Source: an uncultured Selenomonadaceae bacterium (GTDB taxonomy: Bacteria > Bacillota > Negativicutes > Selenomonadales > Selenomonadaceae). From it: a stretch of DNA of 7,350 nucleotides. Shown here in pieces: positions 1 to 7,350 of the stretch. Each line of letters starts with the position of its first letter. Positions within the stretch are counted from its first letter, which is position 1. The notes under the pieces are model-generated. The model searched no databases, was not told the DNA's origin, and saw only the letters and a list, made by a program, of their open reading frames with translations. The stretch covers positions 1 through 7,350 of the forward strand of contig CATYZV010000087.1 of assembly GCA_958415865.1 (NCBI GenBank), read 5' to 3'. The translations under genes and the position numbers were made by a program.

Positions 1-717
1 ACCGGAGATCAATATGCCGGAATTGGTACCGACCCCGATGTCTACGGCAGTGATTTCAGGATTGCCGTACGCTTCCGTATTGGCCTTATCCAGCAGGGCC
101 ATGCCGCTCACGCCGTACTTGCCTGCTTCTAGTATGAGATTTATCAGAGCTTCGGCGGAAAGGCTGTCATCGAGCGTTGCAGCCAGGGCGCGCTGAATGA
201 AGCTGTCGACGGACTCGTCGTCTTTTTGCAGGGCATTGGCGTGCTTTACGTAAGCCGATAAACCTTTTACGCCGTACGTCAAGAGTTCGCGCAGTGAGCG
301 GATATCTTCATTTTCAGTCGCGAGCACGCTGGCTGTGGCGGCCTTTGCCGCAAAATCTGCCGGCGCTGCCGACCATAATGCCGCTTCCGGCAGGTGCTCT
401 GAATCGGCCATCTGCTGCAAGAGTGATGTTTTTACGGCAAGCGTTTTTTCGATCTGCGCGATGATAGCCTTCGTATCAAAATTGGCATTGGTGATGGTCA
501 TGAATAGATTTTGCGTGATGAGATGATTGATGTCTTTCGATATAGGCGTCTTTTCAGCGCGAAGCTCTGTGACGAGGGCGCTCATTCCCTTTGTCACCCA
601 GACCAGCAGATCCTGCATGGCTGCAGTATCCGCCTGCTTGCCGCATACGCCGATTCTCGTGCAGCCGCTGCAGCCGGCCGTTTCCTGGCATTGATAGCAG
701 AACATTTTCTTTTCCAT
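1..717 (-). CDS. hcp: Hybrid cluster protein (hydroxylamine reductase), N-terminal 239 codons, cut by window edge
   Basis: Reading the minus strand from an ATG at 717 gives 239 uninterrupted codons to the window edge. The protein begins MEKKMFCYQCQETAG and carries C7-x2-C10-x8-C19-x5-C25, the N-terminal cysteine spacing that binds the [4Fe-4S] cluster in Hcp proteins of anaerobes such as Desulfovibrio; Cys16 is an extra cysteine. It continues with family-like helical sequence (YGVKGLSAYVKHA, GKYGVSGMALLDKANTEAYG) and stops at GTNSGILISG, just before the histidine expected to ligate the hybrid Fe-S-O cluster. About 300 C-terminal residues are therefore missing. Known family role: cytoplasmic reduction of NO or hydroxylamine under nitrosative stress in anaerobes. 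The start is supported by CGGAGG (rc of 725-730) seven bases before the ATG. It is transcribed away from rpoB, so it is not in that operon. Identity is secure; the hybrid-cluster ligands cannot be checked here. Confidence 0.95.
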   Translation of the reverse strand, partial: MEKKMFCYQCQETAGCSGCTRIGVCGKQADTAAMQDLLVWVTKGMSALVTELRAEKTPISKDINHLITQNLFMTITNANFDTKAIIAQIEKTLAVKTSLLQQMADSEHLPEAALWSAAPADFAAKAATASVLATENEDIRSLRELLTYGVKGLSAYVKHANALQKDDESVDSFIQRALAATLDDSLSAEALINLILEAGKYGVSGMALLDKANTEAYGNPEITAVDIGVGTNSGILISG

Positions 718-809
718 TGTATATCCTCCGATATTAAAATGAATTTTTCTAGTTCATGGAGCTGTTTCATCAGCCCTTATTAAGCGTACACGGTATTTAG
801 GCAAAAATA

Positions 810-825
810 CGTTGTTACGGCAACG
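810..825. promoter_or_regulatory. 5-6-5 inverted repeat upstream of hcp, candidate operator
   Basis: CGTTG (810-814) and CAACG (821-825) are perfect inverted arms separated by six bases, 93 bases upstream of the hcp start. A 16-bp dyad with a six-base spacer is the geometry of CRP/FNR-family operators, and hcp genes in anaerobes are often controlled by members of that family (HcpR, FNR types). The half-site does not match a consensus I can name. As RNA read on the plus strand it would form a stem with a UACG loop. On the minus strand it is followed by TATTTTT, so a weak terminator-like hairpin is an alternative reading. Confidence 0.35.
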
Positions 826-866
826 AAAAGATTCTTTTGCTCTTGCAGCGGAAAATCTTTCCAGCT
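826..866. repeat. Two short dyads between hcp and the plus-strand promoter
   Basis: AAAAG-ATT-CTTTT (826-838) and GGAAA-ATC-TTTCC (850-862) are both 13-base inverted repeats with three-base centres. The second extends by three further pairs (847-849 with 864-866) if A863 is bulged. Their centres lie 24 bp apart. One strand of the second resembles the first. They could be paired binding sites for a regulator of hcp or of the promoter at 872-900, but AT-rich dyads of this length also arise by chance. Confidence 0.2.
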
Positions 867-871
867 AGGTA

Positions 872-900
872 TTGACTTATTTGTGTTCCTATGATAAAAT
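872..900 (+). promoter_or_regulatory. Sigma-A-type promoter P1 directed toward rpoB
   Basis: TTGACT (872-877, five of six to the -35 consensus) is followed after 17 bases by TAAAAT (895-900, five of six to the -10 consensus). A TG at 892-893 sits one base before the -10, making an extended -10. Transcription would start near 907 and proceed to rpoB, giving a leader of nearly 500 nt. This is the best consensus promoter in the intergenic region on either strand. Confidence 0.6.
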
Positions 901-967
901 TTTTTATTACCAGACGTGCCTGTTTACATTGCTATAACTATATAGATTTGTAGATTTTGCACGTGAA

Positions 968-1002
968 GGCTGAAACGGAATACGCATACGGTTTTTTCAG
1001 CC
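968..1002 (+). other. 8-bp perfect stem-loop between the two candidate promoters
   Basis: GGCTGAAA (968-975) is exactly complementary to TTTCAGCC (995-1002), with a 19-base loop. The 3' arm contains a T-run but no T-run follows the stem, so it is not a standard terminator. It would form in transcripts from P1, and as DNA its 3' arm overlaps the -35 position of P2. Function unknown. Confidence 0.35.
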
Positions 1003-1010
1003 ACTTATTT

Positions 1011-1031
1011 ATGATACAATAATGGTATCAT
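1011..1031. promoter_or_regulatory. 7-7-7 inverted repeat over the P2 -10 and start site, candidate operator
   Basis: ATGATAC (1011-1017) and GTATCAT (1025-1031) are perfect inverted arms with a seven-base spacer. The repeat covers the P2 -10 hexamer and the predicted start site, where a bound dimer would block polymerase. I cannot assign it to a known regulator family. Confidence 0.35.
1012..1020 (+). promoter_or_regulatory. Extended -10 promoter P2 (candidate)
   Basis: TGATACAAT provides an extended -10: TG at 1012-1013, one base, then TACAAT (1015-1020, five of six). No good -35 lies 17 bases upstream, where the sequence is a T-run around 992-997. This is acceptable for an extended -10 promoter but makes the call weaker than P1. 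Predicted start is near 1027, just before a strong RNA stem-loop. Confidence 0.4.
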
Positions 1032-1032
1032 G

Positions 1033-1085
1033 GGTCTGGGCATAAACCTCAAAATTCTTAATTTGAAGAAGATGTCATACAGACC
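1033..1085 (+). other. Bulged 11-bp leader stem-loop
   Basis: GGTCTG (1033-1038) pairs with CAGACC (1080-1085). The adjacent GGCAT (1039-1043) pairs with ATGTC (1072-1076), including one G-U pair, leaving a three-base ATA bulge at 1077-1079. Inside, TTCTT (1055-1059) pairs with AAGAA (1066-1070) around a six-base loop. This is the longest helix in the leader apart from the terminator. The three-base bulge recalls a kink-turn, but tandem G-A pairs are not evident. Confidence 0.4.
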
Positions 1086-1109
1086 GTCCCCAAAGCGGCA
1101 CTATCAGTT

Positions 1110-1135
1110 CACAGTCTGGCAGCTGTGTATTTTTT
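1110..1135 (+). terminator. Hairpin followed by T-run, weak terminator candidate
   Basis: CACAG (1110-1114) pairs with CTGTG (1123-1127), with a possible extra U-G pair and a CUGGCA loop. TATTTTTT (1128-1135) follows directly. The five- to six-pair stem is short for an efficient terminator, so it may instead be a pause site or a structural element of the leader. Confidence 0.3.
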
Positions 1136-1158
1136 AGCGAGTGAGGTGAAAAAGAATA

Positions 1159-1182
1159 GTGAGATATCTCTGGCAGCCATAA
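1159..1182 (+). CDS. Possible 7-codon leader peptide before the terminator
   Basis: GTG at 1159 opens MRYLWQP followed by TAA at 1180-1182. A good Shine-Dalgarno, GAGGTG (1143-1148), lies ten bases upstream. The stop codon ends one base before the 5' arm of the terminator at 1184, so a ribosome here would physically cover the terminator stem, as in classical attenuators. The start codon lies within ATAGTG (1156-1161), which is complementary to CACTAT (1099-1104) and so could be hidden by pairing. An ORF this short can occur by chance. Confidence 0.2.
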   Translation: MRYLWQP

Positions 1183-1183
1183 A

Positions 1184-1221
1184 GCAAGGTCTTTGAAATG
1201 TAAAAAGCACCTTGCCTTTTT
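1184..1221 (+). terminator. Strong rho-independent terminator in the rpoB leader
   Basis: GCAAGGT (1184-1190) pairs with ACCTTGC (1209-1215). After a single bulged C at 1208 the stem continues with CTTT (1191-1194) pairing AAAG (1204-1207), giving eleven pairs and a nine-base loop. CTTTTT (1216-1221) follows. This is a canonical intrinsic terminator oriented toward rpoB, about 180 nt before its start, and no recognisable gene immediately precedes it. It is therefore either the end of a small RNA or an attenuator that rpoBC transcription must pass. Confidence 0.75.
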
Positions 1222-1254
1222 AACGTTAGCAGATATTTTCTATTTCGCTTCATA

Positions 1255-1296
1255 AGCATACTGCAATATGCTGCTGTTTCGTGTCTGATGTGCAGC
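1255..1296 (+). other. Mutually exclusive small hairpins after the terminator
   Basis: AGCATA (1255-1260) pairs with TATGCT (1267-1272) around a six-base loop. Alternatively GCTGC (1270-1274) can pair with GCAGC (1292-1296), which uses part of the same bases. Neither is followed by a T-run. They lie between the terminator and the AGGAGGT at 1305. Apart from these, 1222-1300 shows no gene or convincing promoter. Confidence 0.2.
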
Positions 1297-1322
1297 TTGT
1301 ATTCAGGAGGTCTTTTTTACTT

Positions 1323-1391
1323 TTGCTTTTTAGAATAAGTTTGTTCCAGATGTTTTTGCAATCAGTAGTTTCAATTCGGTTTGAGGGGTGA
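1323..1391 (+). CDS. Possible 22-codon upstream ORF ending in the rpoB ribosome binding site
   Basis: AGGAGGT (1305-1311) is the strongest Shine-Dalgarno in the intergenic region and has no conventional gene behind it. The first usable start is TTG at 1323, 11 bases on, which opens a 22-codon frame rich in Phe, Leu and Ile. It ends with TGA at 1389-1391, overlapping the rpoB ribosome binding site eight bases before its ATG. That position would allow translational coupling. The spacer is longer than ideal and TTG is a weak start, so chance is a serious alternative. Confidence 0.18.
   Translation: MLFRISLFQMFLQSVVSIRFEG
1383..1390 (+). promoter_or_regulatory. Ribosome binding site of rpoB, decides the start
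   Basis: GAGGGGTG precedes the ATG at 1400 by nine bases. An in-frame GTG at 1388 would add four residues (MKIL) but lies within this Shine-Dalgarno and has no upstream site of its own. The ATG at 1400, giving [15 protein letters not shown], is therefore preferred. Confidence 0.75.
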
Positions 1392-1399
1392 AGATTTTA

Positions 1400-4300
1400 A
1401 TGTTCAATCCTGTCTCAGTTGGTAAACGGACCAGGTATAGCTATGCTAAAATCAAAGAGGTTATGGACATGCCTCATCTTCTGGATATCCAGAGAAATTC
1501 CTACGATTGGTTTATGAAGGAAGGCCTTCAGGAGATTTTCCGCGATGTTTCCCCTATTCAGGGCTTTACGGGCAATCTCACACTGTCTTTTGAAGGCTTT
1601 AGCTTAGGCAAGCCTAAGTATGATATTGATGAATGCAAGGAACGCGATGTTACTTATGCTGCTCCTCTGCGCGTCAATGTACGACTGGTCAACAATGATA
1701 CCGGTGAAATCAAGGATCAGGAAGTTTTCATGGGTGATTTTCCGCTCATGACGGAAACTGGCACATTTATAATCAATGGTGCTGAACGTGTCATCGTCAG
1801 TCAGCTCGTCCGCTCGCCGGGAGCTTACTACAGTGAGACAATCGATCCCACCGGCAAAAGGCTCTACACCACTACGGTAATTCCTAACCGCGGTGCTTGG
1901 ATAGAGCTGGAAACGGATTTGAATGATGTCATCTCCGTTCGCCTTGACCGCAACCGCAAGCTGCCTGCTACGGTGCTTGTGCGCGCGCTGGGCTACGGCA
2001 CGAATGATGCTATCATGTCGCTGTTCGATAACGATGAACGCATCAGGAACACAATTGAACGCGACAGTACTGTAACGAAGGAAGAAGCTCTTGTAGAAAT
2101 TTACAAGCGTCAGCGTCCCGGCGATCCGCCGACTGTCGATAACGCCAAACAGCTCTTAGAACAGCTGCTGTTCGATCCCAAGCGTTACGACCTCGCTACA
2201 GTAGGCCGCTATAAACTCACGAAAAAATTGGGCTGGAAACGCCGCATCCTCGGCGAACAGCTGGCGCAGCCGCTCGTCGACAAGGAAACGGGCGAAGTGC
2301 TCGTACCGGCTGATACAGTGATCACTGCTGCTATGCTGGAAGATATCAGCGCAGAACGCGAAGATGCTATTTTCGGCGAAGATCAGCCTGCTGTAATCTA
2401 TGTTAAAAACAAAAACGGCAGCACGACGAAAATGATCTGCTCGCGCACTCTGCCTTATCAGCACCGCACGATCACGATCAACGATATCATCGCCTCCATC
2501 AGCTATCTGCTGAACCTTATGGACGGCCACGGCCACAAAGACGATATTGACCATCTCGGCAACCGCCGTATCCGCTCTGTCGGCGAACTGCTGCAAAATC
2601 AGTTCCGCATCGGCCTGTCCCGCATGGAACGCGTCATCCGCGAACGCATGAACACTCAGGATAACGATGTAATCACGCCGCAGGCACTCGTCAACATCCG
2701 CCCGGTAGTGGCAGCTATCAAAGAATTCTTTGGTTCCAGCCAGCTGTCCCAGTTCATGGACCAGCACAATCCGCTCAGTGAATTGACGCATAAACGCCGT
2801 CTGTCAGCACTCGGCCCCGGCGGCTTGAGCCGTGAACGCGCCGGATTTGAAGTCCGCGACGTACACAACTCCCATTACGGCCGCATGTGCCCGATTGAAA
2901 CGCCTGAAGGCCCGAACATCGGCTTGATCGGTTCGCTGGCTACTTATGCGCGCATCAACGAATTCGGCTTTATGGAAACGCCGTACCGCCGCGTGGATAA
3001 GGTCAACAAGCACGTTACCGATGATGTCCGCTATCTGACTGCCGATGAAGAAGACGATCTCGTAATCGCACAGGCGAATGAACCGCTCGATGAAAACAAC
3101 TGGTTCAAGGCTGCACGCGTAACAGCGCGTGTGCATGAAGAAACGATGCTCGTCGATGCTGACAGCGTAGACTACATGGACGTTTCGCCGAAACAGATCG
3201 TATCCATCGCAACGGCTATGATCCCGTTCCTCGAAAACGACGATGCCAACCGCGCTCTGATGGGGGCAAACATGCAGCGTCAGGCTGTGCCGCTGCTGCG
3301 CACTCAGGCTCCTCTCGTCGGCACGGGCATGGAATACAAAGCTGCCTGCGACTCCGGTGTAATGGTGCTGGCTAAAGAAGCAGGCGTAGTAACGCGTGCT
3401 ACCGCTGATTTCATCGAAATCCGCTCTGATGAAACGGGCGAAATCGCTCATTACAAATTGCAGAAATACATGCGTTCCAACCAGGGAACCTGCATAAATC
3501 AGGTGCCTATCGTCTACAAGGGCGACCATGTAGAAGCGAAGGAACCTATCGCTGACGGCCCGGCAACGGACCACGGCGAACTGGCACTCGGCTACAACAT
3601 CATCGTAGCTTATATGCCTTGGGAAGGCTACAACTACGAAGATGCCGTGCTTTTAAGTGAAAAACTCGTCAAGGAAGATATATACACTTCCATCCATATA
3701 GAAGAATACGAATGTGATGCCCGCGATACGAAGCTCGGACCGGAAGAGATCACACAGGATATTCCGAACGTGGCAGAAGATGCACTGCGCGACCTCGATG
3801 CTGACGGCATCATCCGCATCGGTGCAGAAGTCCGTGCCGGTGATATCCTCGTCGGCAAGGTTACGCCGAAAGGCGAAACAGAGCTGACTCCGGAAGAACG
3901 CTTGCTGCGCGCCATCTTCGGTGAAAAAGCACGCGAAGTCCGCGATACTTCCCTGCGTGTGCCGCACGGCGAAGCAGGCCGCATCGTCGATGTCAAGATA
4001 TTCACACGTGCCAACAACGATGAACTGCCGCCGGGCGTAAACGAACTCGTCCGCGTCTACATCGCTCAGAAGAGAAAGATCTCCGTCGGCGATAAGATGG
4101 CAGGCCGCCACGGCAACAAGGGTGTTGTTTCCCGCATCATGCGCGAAGAAGATATGCCTTTCCTGCCCGACGGAACTCCGGTAAACATCGTGCTCAATCC
4201 TCTGGGCGTGCCGTCCCGTATGAACATCGGACAGGTACTCGAAACTCATCTGGGCATGGCAGTGCGCATGCTCGGCATGCAGATAAAACAGGGCGATCCC

Positions 4301-5104
4301 ACAGTTGAACAGCGTCTGCGCGACATCGGCTACGACTTCGACAAGAACGGAATGCCCAAGCCCGATGTAGCAGGCATCCACATTGCAACGCCTGTATTCG
4401 ACGGTGCTAAAGGCGATGAAGTGTTTGATACGCTGCGCGCTTCCGGCTTTTCCAACGACGGCAAGACAATTCTCTACGACGGCCGTACAGGTGAACCGTT
4501 TGAAAATCCTGTAACCGTAGGCTGCGTGTACATGCTCAAGCTGCATCACCTCGTAGATGATAAAATCCATGCCCGCTCCACCGGCCCGTACTCCCTCGTA
4601 ACTCAGCAGCCGCTCGGCGGCAAGGCTCAGTTCGGCGGTCAGCGTTTCGGCGAAATGGAAGTTTGGGCACTGGAAGCATACGGTGCCGCTTATACCCTGC
4701 AGGAAATCCTCACTGTTAAGTCCGATGATGTCGTAGGCCGCGTCAAGACGTACGAAGCCATCGTCAAAGGTGAAAATATCCCTGAACCGGGTGTGCCGGA
4801 ATCCTTTAAGGTTCTGATCAAAGAACTCCAGAGTATCGGCCTCGATATCAAAGTGCTCTCAGAAGATGCTCAGGAAATCATGATCAACGACAGCGACGAC
4901 GATATTAACGAAACTGCCAAGGAACTCGACATGGATGCTACGGCAACAAAGGAATCCTACGGACAGCACGTCAATACGGACCAGCCTTCCGACGAAAACG
5001 TAGTCGAAGATGATTACACCAGCGACAGCAGCGATTCCGACGAAAATGATGCTCCTGTTGACGATATCATCGCCGACCTCGGCTCTGATGAATTCAAAAA
5101 GTAA
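1400..5104 (+). CDS. rpoB: DNA-directed RNA polymerase subunit beta
   Basis: Complete 1234-residue beta subunit, catalytic core of RNA polymerase with RpoC. Domain order is protrusion and lobe (about 25-440), fork with the rifampicin-binding segment (about 445-530), external and hybrid-binding domains (about 540-1055), and the C-terminal clamp/anchor (about 1058-1145). [20 protein letters not shown] begins at G445. D454, H464 and S469 match the sensitive residues at E. coli D516, H526 and S531, and I510 matches I572, so rifampicin sensitivity is predicted. The active-site pair E747-D748 and lysines K899 and K907 (E. coli K1065/K1073) are present. The last 84 residues form an acidic tail with 28 Asp/Glu. 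The length is Firmicutes-like, without the large inserts of enteric RpoB. The gene is followed by rpoC after 76 bases and is very probably co-transcribed with it. AGA/AGG codons cluster in the first 216 codons. Confidence 0.98.
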   Translation: MFNPVSVGKRTRYSYAKIKEVMDMPHLLDIQRNSYDWFMKEGLQEIFRDVSPIQGFTGNLTLSFEGFSLGKPKYDIDECKERDVTYAAPLRVNVRLVNNDTGEIKDQEVFMGDFPLMTETGTFIINGAERVIVSQLVRSPGAYYSETIDPTGKRLYTTTVIPNRGAWIELETDLNDVISVRLDRNRKLPATVLVRALGYGTNDAIMSLFDNDERIRNTIERDSTVTKEEALVEIYKRQRPGDPPTVDNAKQLLEQLLFDPKRYDLATVGRYKLTKKLGWKRRILGEQLAQPLVDKETGEVLVPADTVITAAMLEDISAEREDAIFGEDQPAVIYVKNKNGSTTKMICSRTLPYQHRTITINDIIASISYLLNLMDGHGHKDDIDHLGNRRIRSVGELLQNQFRIGLSRMERVIRERMNTQDNDVITPQALVNIRPVVAAIKEFFGSSQLSQFMDQHNPLSELTHKRRLSALGPGGLSRERAGFEVRDVHNSHYGRMCPIETPEGPNIGLIGSLATYARINEFGFMETPYRRVDKVNKHVTDDVRYLTADEEDDLVIAQANEPLDENNWFKAARVTARVHEETMLVDADSVDYMDVSPKQIVSIATAMIPFLENDDANRALMGANMQRQAVPLLRTQAPLVGTGMEYKAACDSGVMVLAKEAGVVTRATADFIEIRSDETGEIAHYKLQKYMRSNQGTCINQVPIVYKGDHVEAKEPIADGPATDHGELALGYNIIVAYMPWEGYNYEDAVLLSEKLVKEDIYTSIHIEEYECDARDTKLGPEEITQDIPNVAEDALRDLDADGIIRIGAEVRAGDILVGKVTPKGETELTPEERLLRAIFGEKAREVRDTSLRVPHGEAGRIVDVKIFTRANNDELPPGVNELVRVYIAQKRKISVGDKMAGRHGNKGVVSRIMREEDMPFLPDGTPVNIVLNPLGVPSRMNIGQVLETHLGMAVRMLGMQIKQGDPTVEQRLRDIGYDFDKNGMPKPDVAGIHIATPVFDGAKGDEVFDTLRASGFSNDGKTILYDGRTGEPFENPVTVGCVYMLKLHHLVDDKIHARSTGPYSLVTQQPLGGKAQFGGQRFGEMEVWALEAYGAAYTLQEILTVKSDDVVGRVKTYEAIVKGENIPEPGVPESFKVLIKELQSIGLDIKVLSEDAQEIMINDSDDDINETAKELDMDATATKESYGQHVNTDQPSDENVVEDDYTSDSSDSDENDAPVDDIIADLGSDEFKK
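2741..2812 (+). other. Rifampicin resistance-determining region (cluster I), sensitive-type sequence
   Basis: Codons 448-471 correspond to E. coli RpoB 510-533. All the positions most often mutated in resistance carry the wild-type residue: Q451, D454, H464, R467, S469 and L471. H456 replaces E. coli N518, a position that varies among Firmicutes. The phenotype is predicted from sequence only. Confidence 0.85.
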
Positions 5105-5180
5105 TTTTGCTTTTCTCATATAAATAAATTGATAGTGATATAGATGCAAGGATGAAATAGAGAAAGGGAGTGTCAGCCCC
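5105..5180 (+). other. rpoB-rpoC intergenic spacer with rpoC ribosome binding site
   Basis: The 76-base AT-rich gap contains no terminator and no promoter close to consensus, consistent with co-transcription. AAAGGGAG (5163-5170) lies ten bases before the TTG at 5181 and is the likely rpoC Shine-Dalgarno. A GTG at 5170 is out of frame and stops after five codons. Confidence 0.7.

Positions 5181-7350
<2,170 letters not shown>

Larger units (their letters stand above)
1027..1221 (+). ncRNA. Structured leader or small RNA upstream of rpoB (candidate)
   Basis: A transcript from P2 ending at the terminator at 1184-1221 would be about 195 nt. By eye it contains a bulged stem-loop (1033-1085), a hairpin with a T-run (1110-1135) and a strong intrinsic terminator. 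Several segments can pair in more than one way: CAGACC (1080-1085) with 1033-1038, with 1114-1118 in part, or with 1188-1192 in part. It may be an rpoBC attenuator leader or a free small RNA. The size resembles 6S RNA, but the two ends do not pair with each other as 6S ends do. I see no conserved T-box, RNase P or tmRNA sequence. A structured rpoB leader is known in lactic acid bacteria (Lacto-rpoB motif); I cannot tell whether this is related. Confidence 0.35.

Noticed and set aside
335..783. Plus-strand frames of 63 and 90 codons opposite and upstream of hcp
   Set aside because: They overlap the well-supported minus-strand hcp frame, and the protein sequences look like antisense translation.
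1027..1221. 6S RNA, T-box, RNase P RNA or tmRNA
   Set aside because: The ends do not pair as in 6S, and no conserved T-box, RNase P or tmRNA sequence is visible.
1212..1239. Promoter TTGCCT...TATTTT just after the terminator
   Set aside because: Both hexamers match only four of six positions, and the -35 lies inside the terminator stem and T-run.
1297..1336. Promoter for rpoB using TAGAAT at 1331-1336
   Set aside because: The -10 is acceptable, but no -35-like hexamer lies 16-18 bases upstream and there is no TG extension.
1388..1399. GTG start adding MKIL to RpoB
   Set aside because: The GTG sits inside the Shine-Dalgarno for the ATG at 1400, and homologous RpoB proteins of this type start close to FNPVSVG.
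2156..4570. Long minus-strand open frames of 211-305 codons opposite rpoB
   Set aside because: They lie wholly opposite a highly conserved coding gene, have no family resemblance that I recognise, and result from its biased codon use.
5097..5115. AAAAG...CTTTT pairing around the rpoB stop codon
   Set aside because: Five mostly A-T pairs with an eight-base loop and no proper T-run; too weak for a terminator.
5129..5158. Possible promoter TTGATA...TGAAAT between rpoB and rpoC
   Set aside because: The -10 matches only four of six bases with an 18-base spacer, and rpoC is expected to be co-transcribed with rpoB.

Overview
The window carries the start of the RNA polymerase operon of an anaerobic member of the Firmicutes (Bacillota). 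The RpoB and RpoC sequences have the compact Firmicutes form, and RpoC opens with the MLDVNNF-type N-terminus known from Bacillus. GC-rich codons combined with a divergent hybrid-cluster-protein gene typical of anaerobes suggest the Negativicutes (Selenomonas/Veillonella relatives). That placement is an inference, not a database result.

Layout. Positions 1-717 hold the N-terminal 239 codons of hcp (hydroxylamine reductase / NO-detoxifying hybrid cluster protein) on the minus strand, cut by the window edge. Positions 718-1399 are a 682-nt AT-rich divergent intergenic region with no convincing long gene. Positions 1400-5104 are a complete rpoB (1234 aa), followed by a 76-nt gap with no terminator. 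Positions 5181-7350 are the first 723 codons of rpoC, starting at TTG and cut by the window edge. No rRNA, tRNA, CRISPR array or mobile element is visible.

The intergenic region is the most interesting part. Its hcp-side third contains three short dyads that could be operators, one with the 5-6-5 geometry of CRP/FNR-family sites. Next comes a good sigma-A-type promoter (872-900), then an extended -10 promoter (1012-1020) embedded in a 7-7-7 inverted repeat. The RNA downstream folds by eye into a bulged 11-bp stem-loop (1033-1085), a hairpin followed by a T-run (1110-1135) and a strong intrinsic terminator (1184-1221). The terminator lies about 180 nt before rpoB, and I find no good promoter after it. 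This suggests either that rpoBC transcription must read through a regulated attenuator, or that an independent ~195-nt small RNA precedes rpoB. Two very short ORFs with Shine-Dalgarno sequences, one ending 1 nt before the terminator stem and one ending inside the rpoB ribosome binding site, would fit translation-coupled control. All of this is inference from sequence.

RpoB and RpoC together form the catalytic core of RNA polymerase and are co-transcribed here. The ribosomal protein genes rplJ/rplL that often precede rpoB are absent from the adjacent upstream sequence.
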